In this document: piece after piece, positions 60,649 to 64,000 of the stretch
How the letters are laid out: each line of letters starts with the position of its first letter
Position numbering within the stretch: the stretch's first letter is position 1
Origin: CAWDMN01 sp963803155
Lineage (GTDB): Bacteria > Acidobacteriota > Terriglobia > Versatilivoradales > Versatilivoraceae
Length of the DNA stretch: 64,000 nucleotides
Assembly (NCBI GenBank): GCA_963803155.1
Contig: CAWDMN010000078.1
Span: 62,001 to 126,000, forward strand
Reading direction: 5' to 3'
Made by a program: the position numbers and the translations under genes
The notes under the pieces: model-generated
Told to the model about the DNA's origin: nothing
Database searches by the model: none
Seen by the model: only the letters and a program-made list of their open reading frames with translations

Positions 60649-61824
60649 TCATCTCCGCGGGAAGGCCGATAATACGAGGCGCCAGAGTTGAGCCGTTCCT
60701 TTGTCGGTGATATCCAAGGCATTTTCGTATTGCTCGTGATGGCTTTGGTCTTCGGGGGTGACAAGCCTCACGAAGACCATGTCGTTGGCGGGATCCACGA
60801 GACAGATATTGTGAAAAGCCCCCAAAAAGCCATATCCGCGAGGGTCCACGCCCTCCCAAATTCTGTTGGTATTGACGAACATTAGCCATCCATAACCGCG
60901 GCGGCGAAAATCCTGTTGCCGGGGATCCGTGGTGACTCTTTGGAGCAGCGGGTCGTTGACGATGGCTTGCTGGATGAATTTCCTGCTCAATAATTGCCGG
61001 CCATTCCATTGGCCATTTTGGAGGAAAAACTGTCCAAAGCGGCAGAAGTCCCGCGCGCTGGCCAGCACGCTGCGCCAGGTGAGGCAATCCCCTTTCCGGG
61101 AGCGGAGCCAGTCCGTTTCTACGGCCCCAATTTGATTCAGGAGACGCTCCCGCAAAAATACGATGGGCTGTTTGCCGGTCAGACGCAGAATGATCGGGCA
61201 CAAGGCCTGGGCAGTGGCCTGCTCATAACACCAAACAGTGCCCGGCTGGCGTTCGAGCGGCCAGGCGAGCGTAGCGGCCGTGGGATCGGCCAACACCTTG
61301 AATCCCTCATAATCGAGCTTCAATCCCGAAGTCATGGTCAGCAGGTGCCGAATCGTGATCTCGCGGCGCTCATCTCCCGCCCATTCCGTCAGGATGCGGC
61401 AGGCGGGATCGTCTATTTTTATTTTTCCATCATCCATCAACAAGCCGATGGCGGCCGCTGCATAAGCCTTTCCAGCGGAGTACACGTCAAACCGCGAACT
61501 CGGACCAAACCCGTCCCAGTAGTATTCCCAAACCAATTTTCCTTTCACCACCAGGGCAGAGGCCCCAGTCTTATTCGCTCCCATGAGTTCCTGCAGAGGG
61601 CCATTCAAGATGTTGCCATCGAGGCCCATTTCTTCCGGCTTGGCTAAAGGCCAATCTGCATTCATATCCTTATGGGGTCGACTTGTCCCTTTTGCGAGGG
61701 CTGCAGGGATCCTCGATGAGATGGCTATTCCGCCCATGGTGGTTCCAACCAGAGCTTTTCCCGCGGTTCGGAAAAATTCTTGCCGCGTCATTCCTTGATT
61801 CTCCTGATTATCTTTCTCAGTCAC
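60649..61824 (-). CDS. Serine hydrolase, class C beta-lactamase family
   Basis: ~391 residues. A signal-like N-terminus (FRTAGKALVGTTMGGIAIS) is followed by a beta-lactamase/transpeptidase fold. The nucleophile motif is SAGK (Ser116-x-x-Lys119 from the chosen start), with downstream TIRHLLTMTSGL and WLMFVNTNRIWEG typical of the class C/esterase-like group. Family members are esterases, peptidases or beta-lactamases; no function is assigned. The GTG at 61824 has AAAGGAG 8 bases upstream, so I prefer it to ATG at 61791. The frame runs open further upstream to 62085 with no ribosome-binding site. It faces the ceramidase gene across a 650-base gap. Confidence 0.85.
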   Translation of the reverse strand: MTEKDNQENQGMTRQEFFRTAGKALVGTTMGGIAISSRIPAALAKGTSRPHKDMNADWPLAKPEEMGLDGNILNGPLQELMGANKTGASALVVKGKLVWEYYWDGFGPSSRFDVYSAGKAYAAAAIGLLMDDGKIKIDDPACRILTEWAGDERREITIRHLLTMTSGLKLDYEGFKVLADPTAATLAWPLERQPGTVWCYEQATAQALCPIILRLTGKQPIVFLRERLLNQIGAVETDWLRSRKGDCLTWRSVLASARDFCRFGQFFLQNGQWNGRQLLSRKFIQQAIVNDPLLQRVTTDPRQQDFRRRGYGWLMFVNTNRIWEGVDPRGYGFLGAFHNICLVDPANDMVFVRLVTPEDQSHHEQYENALDITDKGTAQLWRLVLSAFPRR

Positions 61825-62481
61825 GGTAGCTGCTCCTTTCCTGAAAATTCCTGCCTTGCGGCAGACTACAATAAATTGTTGCGTGGAAGTCGCTTGCGAC
61901 TCCGCGGCTATTTGCCCAACGAAGTGCCGCGGTTTGGCTGGGGCGGATCGCCATCGCGGATCTAGACGACAGATTGGACCCAAGCTGCACAAAGCAGAAA
62001 TCGAATCTGAGGCGCTTCGACGGATCCTGCCATTTTTATCCGCGGAAGATCGCGAAAATTTCCTGTCCATCTCAGCATAATTCAATGTCTCTGGTCAAAC
62101 AATCGATGAACCAGGATTTTTTTAATGGATTATGCAGAGACCGGTTTATACTGAAGGCGATTTCATGAAGAATTTCAAAGGGGCGGCTTTTCAAAATGAG
62201 TTTGATTCAAATATCCGAATTGCCCCCATTGCCGGATATATAAGGAGAGTCAGTTAAACGATCATTGGGCAATGAATCAGGATTTGTAACACTCAGCATT
62301 CCCCTGTGTGGCAGCCATGTTCGAGCGCATTTTGCGAGGCGTGGAGATAGACATCATAGGTCAAAGCCCACGGTTTCCGCCTAAAGCGGACTCACCGTAG
62401 CTACTAGTCATCCCGGGGGTCTGAGTAATTACCAGGATTTATTGTGATTTCCCGCGAGGTGAAAAAGAGAGGAGGCTGTTC
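61825..62481. other. Gene-free divergent intergenic region
   Basis: Between the divergent serine hydrolase and ceramidase genes. No supported gene. Several short dyads are seen (for example CACGGTTTCCGCC...CGGACTCACCGTAG near 62370-62400) but none is decisive. A shared promoter region is likely. Confidence 0.5.
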
Positions 62482-63807
62482 GTGAAAATGCTTAATTTGC
62501 GATGGCGAATGCTGGTCTGGTTAATTGGATTCATCCTGCTGCTTCAAGTGCCGTGGGGGCTGGGGGAAGCCAAAATTAAAGCAGGGCTGGCCAAAGTGGA
62601 TATCACTCCTCCCGTCGGGGGACAATTGTGGGGGTATGACGGAAGAGGGCCCTCGACGGGTGTTCATGATCCGCTCTTTGCCAAGGTCTTAGTGTTGACT
62701 TCCGCCGACATCAAAGTCGCCATCGTGAGCTGGGATGTTTGTGAGTTTCAAGCTCATTGGTTGCGCAAGAAAGTGGAGGAGTTGGGAATTTCATACCTCC
62801 TGCTCTGTTGTACTCATACGCATGCAGGTCCTTTTTTGTATCAAGACGACTTCCCTTCCAAAGAGAAACCCTGGCTGAGGACAGTGGAAGAAAGGATTCT
62901 GGGCGCGATTCAGGAAGCAATGCGCACGCCTTTCTCCGCCTATATCTCAGCGGGGGAAGGGAACATTCAGTTGGGCTATAACAGGCTTCACCGAGAGCCC
63001 ACCGGATTGGCAACGACTTATTTCGAAAATCCCGAGCGTATTCCCTTTGGCCCGGTCGATCCCACCGTTGGGGTAATCCGAGTTAAGGATGGTGAGGGCA
63101 CAATTCGGGCTGTCCTGGTTCACTATGGCTGTCATGCCGTGGTTTTAGGGCCTGAAAACCGGCTCATCTCGGCCGATTATCCAGGCCCAATGGCGGGAAA
63201 AATAGAAAAGGAAGTTGGCAAAAATGCCATGTGTCTTTTCATCCAGGGCTGCGAAGGAGACATCAATCCGCTCTTCCTGGCGCGCGGGCCGAATGTGGAT
63301 GAAAACTTTGCGATGGTCAAAAAGATGGGGGTGCTGCTGGCCGAAGAAGTTTTGACGACTCTTGAGTGGATGGACAAAGGGCCAGGCCGTTCCGAACAAT
63401 TGTTGGCCCTTTCCAGCAATGTCGTCATTCCCCACCGATATGAACCCGGCAAAAAACTTACGCTGGGCGTTACTTCGCTGTTGATCAATGGGGAAATCGG
63501 ATTTGTCACTTTTCCGGGCGAGCCGTTCAATCTCTTTCAACGGGAGCTCCGTCAAAAGGCCGAATTGCCACACCTTTATCTCGCCGGATGTGTCGATAAT
63601 ACCGAAAGCGATTGGCCTAATTATTATCTGCCAGATATCGCCTCCGCGGCCCATGCCGGTTACGGGGCCAGCGACAGCTCCATTGCCGGATTGGGCGCGG
63701 GCGAACAGCTGATGAACCTCGGCTTGGTTCAGCTCTATCAAATGCGGGGCATGTTCAAAGACAAGCCATGGCGGCCCCCGAGTTGGTCACCCAAGGGGAC
63801 GGAATAA
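62482..63807 (+). CDS. Secreted neutral/alkaline ceramidase-like hydrolase
   Basis: 441 residues. The signal segment (LVWLIGFILLLQVPWGLGEA) precedes a neutral/alkaline non-lysosomal ceramidase-type domain: KAGLAKVDITPPVG, LLLCCTHTHAGP (metal-binding His pair), VHYGCHAVVLG, ISADYPGPMAG, FIQGCEGDINP and GYGASDSS. These enzymes cleave the amide of ceramide or related N-acyl lipids. A shorter form than eukaryotic enzymes is common in bacteria. GTG start at 62482, 6 bases after GAGGAGG; the ATG at 62488 is an alternative. Confidence 0.88.
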   Translation: MKMLNLRWRMLVWLIGFILLLQVPWGLGEAKIKAGLAKVDITPPVGGQLWGYDGRGPSTGVHDPLFAKVLVLTSADIKVAIVSWDVCEFQAHWLRKKVEELGISYLLLCCTHTHAGPFLYQDDFPSKEKPWLRTVEERILGAIQEAMRTPFSAYISAGEGNIQLGYNRLHREPTGLATTYFENPERIPFGPVDPTVGVIRVKDGEGTIRAVLVHYGCHAVVLGPENRLISADYPGPMAGKIEKEVGKNAMCLFIQGCEGDINPLFLARGPNVDENFAMVKKMGVLLAEEVLTTLEWMDKGPGRSEQLLALSSNVVIPHRYEPGKKLTLGVTSLLINGEIGFVTFPGEPFNLFQRELRQKAELPHLYLAGCVDNTESDWPNYYLPDIASAAHAGYGASDSSIAGLGAGEQLMNLGLVQLYQMRGMFKDKPWRPPSWSPKGTE

Positions 63808-64000
63808 GACCTCGAAAAAAAATCGGTTTGAAATTCCCCTCCTCGGACGAAGTTGTTAAATCCGTCCTGACGGAAGGGGTGGCCGAGACGAAGTCGAGGC
63901 CGGGGTGGTGCGAGGCTGCCGCTTCTCGCCAGTCAAAAACCTCAGACCACCCCTGACGCAGCCTGACGACCGCGTCTTCCCCTTCCGCCGAGGCGGATTT
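63808..64000. other. Right-edge sequence without a gene
   Basis: Inverted segments (AAATCCGTCC... and ...GAGGCGGATTT at the edge; CCTGACGG) of the same style as the repeats at 13021 and 42690. No coding feature is supported. Confidence 0.5.

Overview
The window looks like a chromosomal segment of an Acidobacteriota bacterium. The best markers are a VWFA-related protein of the acidobacterial type paired with a DUF3108 protein, an Oar-like TonB-dependent receptor next to a 5-POTRA BamA, SBBP and YVTN repeat proteins with signal peptides, and many secreted hydrolases. It is a Gram-negative cell plan with heavy investment in the envelope and in extracellular polymer breakdown. Gene density is moderate. 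Many intergenic gaps of 300-1,200 bases are filled by structured repeats. I see no rRNA or tRNA gene and no CRISPR array.

Layout. 1-3.3 kb: an S41-like protease cut by the window edge, a membrane protein and a BAAT-type alpha/beta hydrolase. 3.5-5.9 kb: an isolated, AT-richer gene joining two nucleotide-hydrolase/TIR-like domains to an Sll1717-type P-loop ATPase, the best defence candidate here. 6.4-14.7 kb: secreted glycosidase-like, NPWN-type (frameshifted) and M14 carboxypeptidase proteins, and a BBE-type flavin oxidase. 15.9-19 kb: an EF-hand protein, a stand-alone DUF7948 protein and an orphan OmpR-type regulator that share an upstream direct-repeat motif. 19.4-30.4 kb: a same-strand run of TonB receptor, bamA, YVTN propeller and SBBP protein. 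30.4-35.7 kb: two more orphan OmpR-type regulators with altered phosphoacceptor residues, then a complete histidine kinase/response regulator pair with a Pro/Gly-rich secreted protein. 36.9-40.5 kb: a large secreted metalloprotease. 40.7-42.7 kb: a complete IS1182-like element with an AbrB-like small protein and a promoter holding a perfect palindrome. 42.9-48.4 kb: DUF3108, VWFA-related and fused MFS/spermidine-synthase genes. 49-54.8 kb: a GH-A type glycosidase, a decayed RAYT transposase between REP-like palindromes, and a YncE/alkaline-phosphatase protein. 54.8-58.9 kb: a GntR regulator, a fused NanE-NanK enzyme and a RhaT-like transporter, with a GntR-type operator upstream. 59.4-63.8 kb: a DUF4434 barrel, a serine hydrolase and a neutral ceramidase.

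How it fits together. The regulator, transporter and NanE-NanK fusion form a coherent N-acetylmannosamine (sialic-acid branch) uptake route. The nearby ceramidase and barrel enzymes suggest use of complex glycans or glycolipids, but that link is inference. Four repeat systems overlie the genes: (1) a roughly 145-base unit present about nine times, whose end supplies or abuts ribosome-binding sites; (2) REP-like palindromes linked to the RAYT gene, one of them inserted in frame inside a coding region; (3) a small element with terminal inverted repeats, in two copies; (4) several simple long hairpin repeats.
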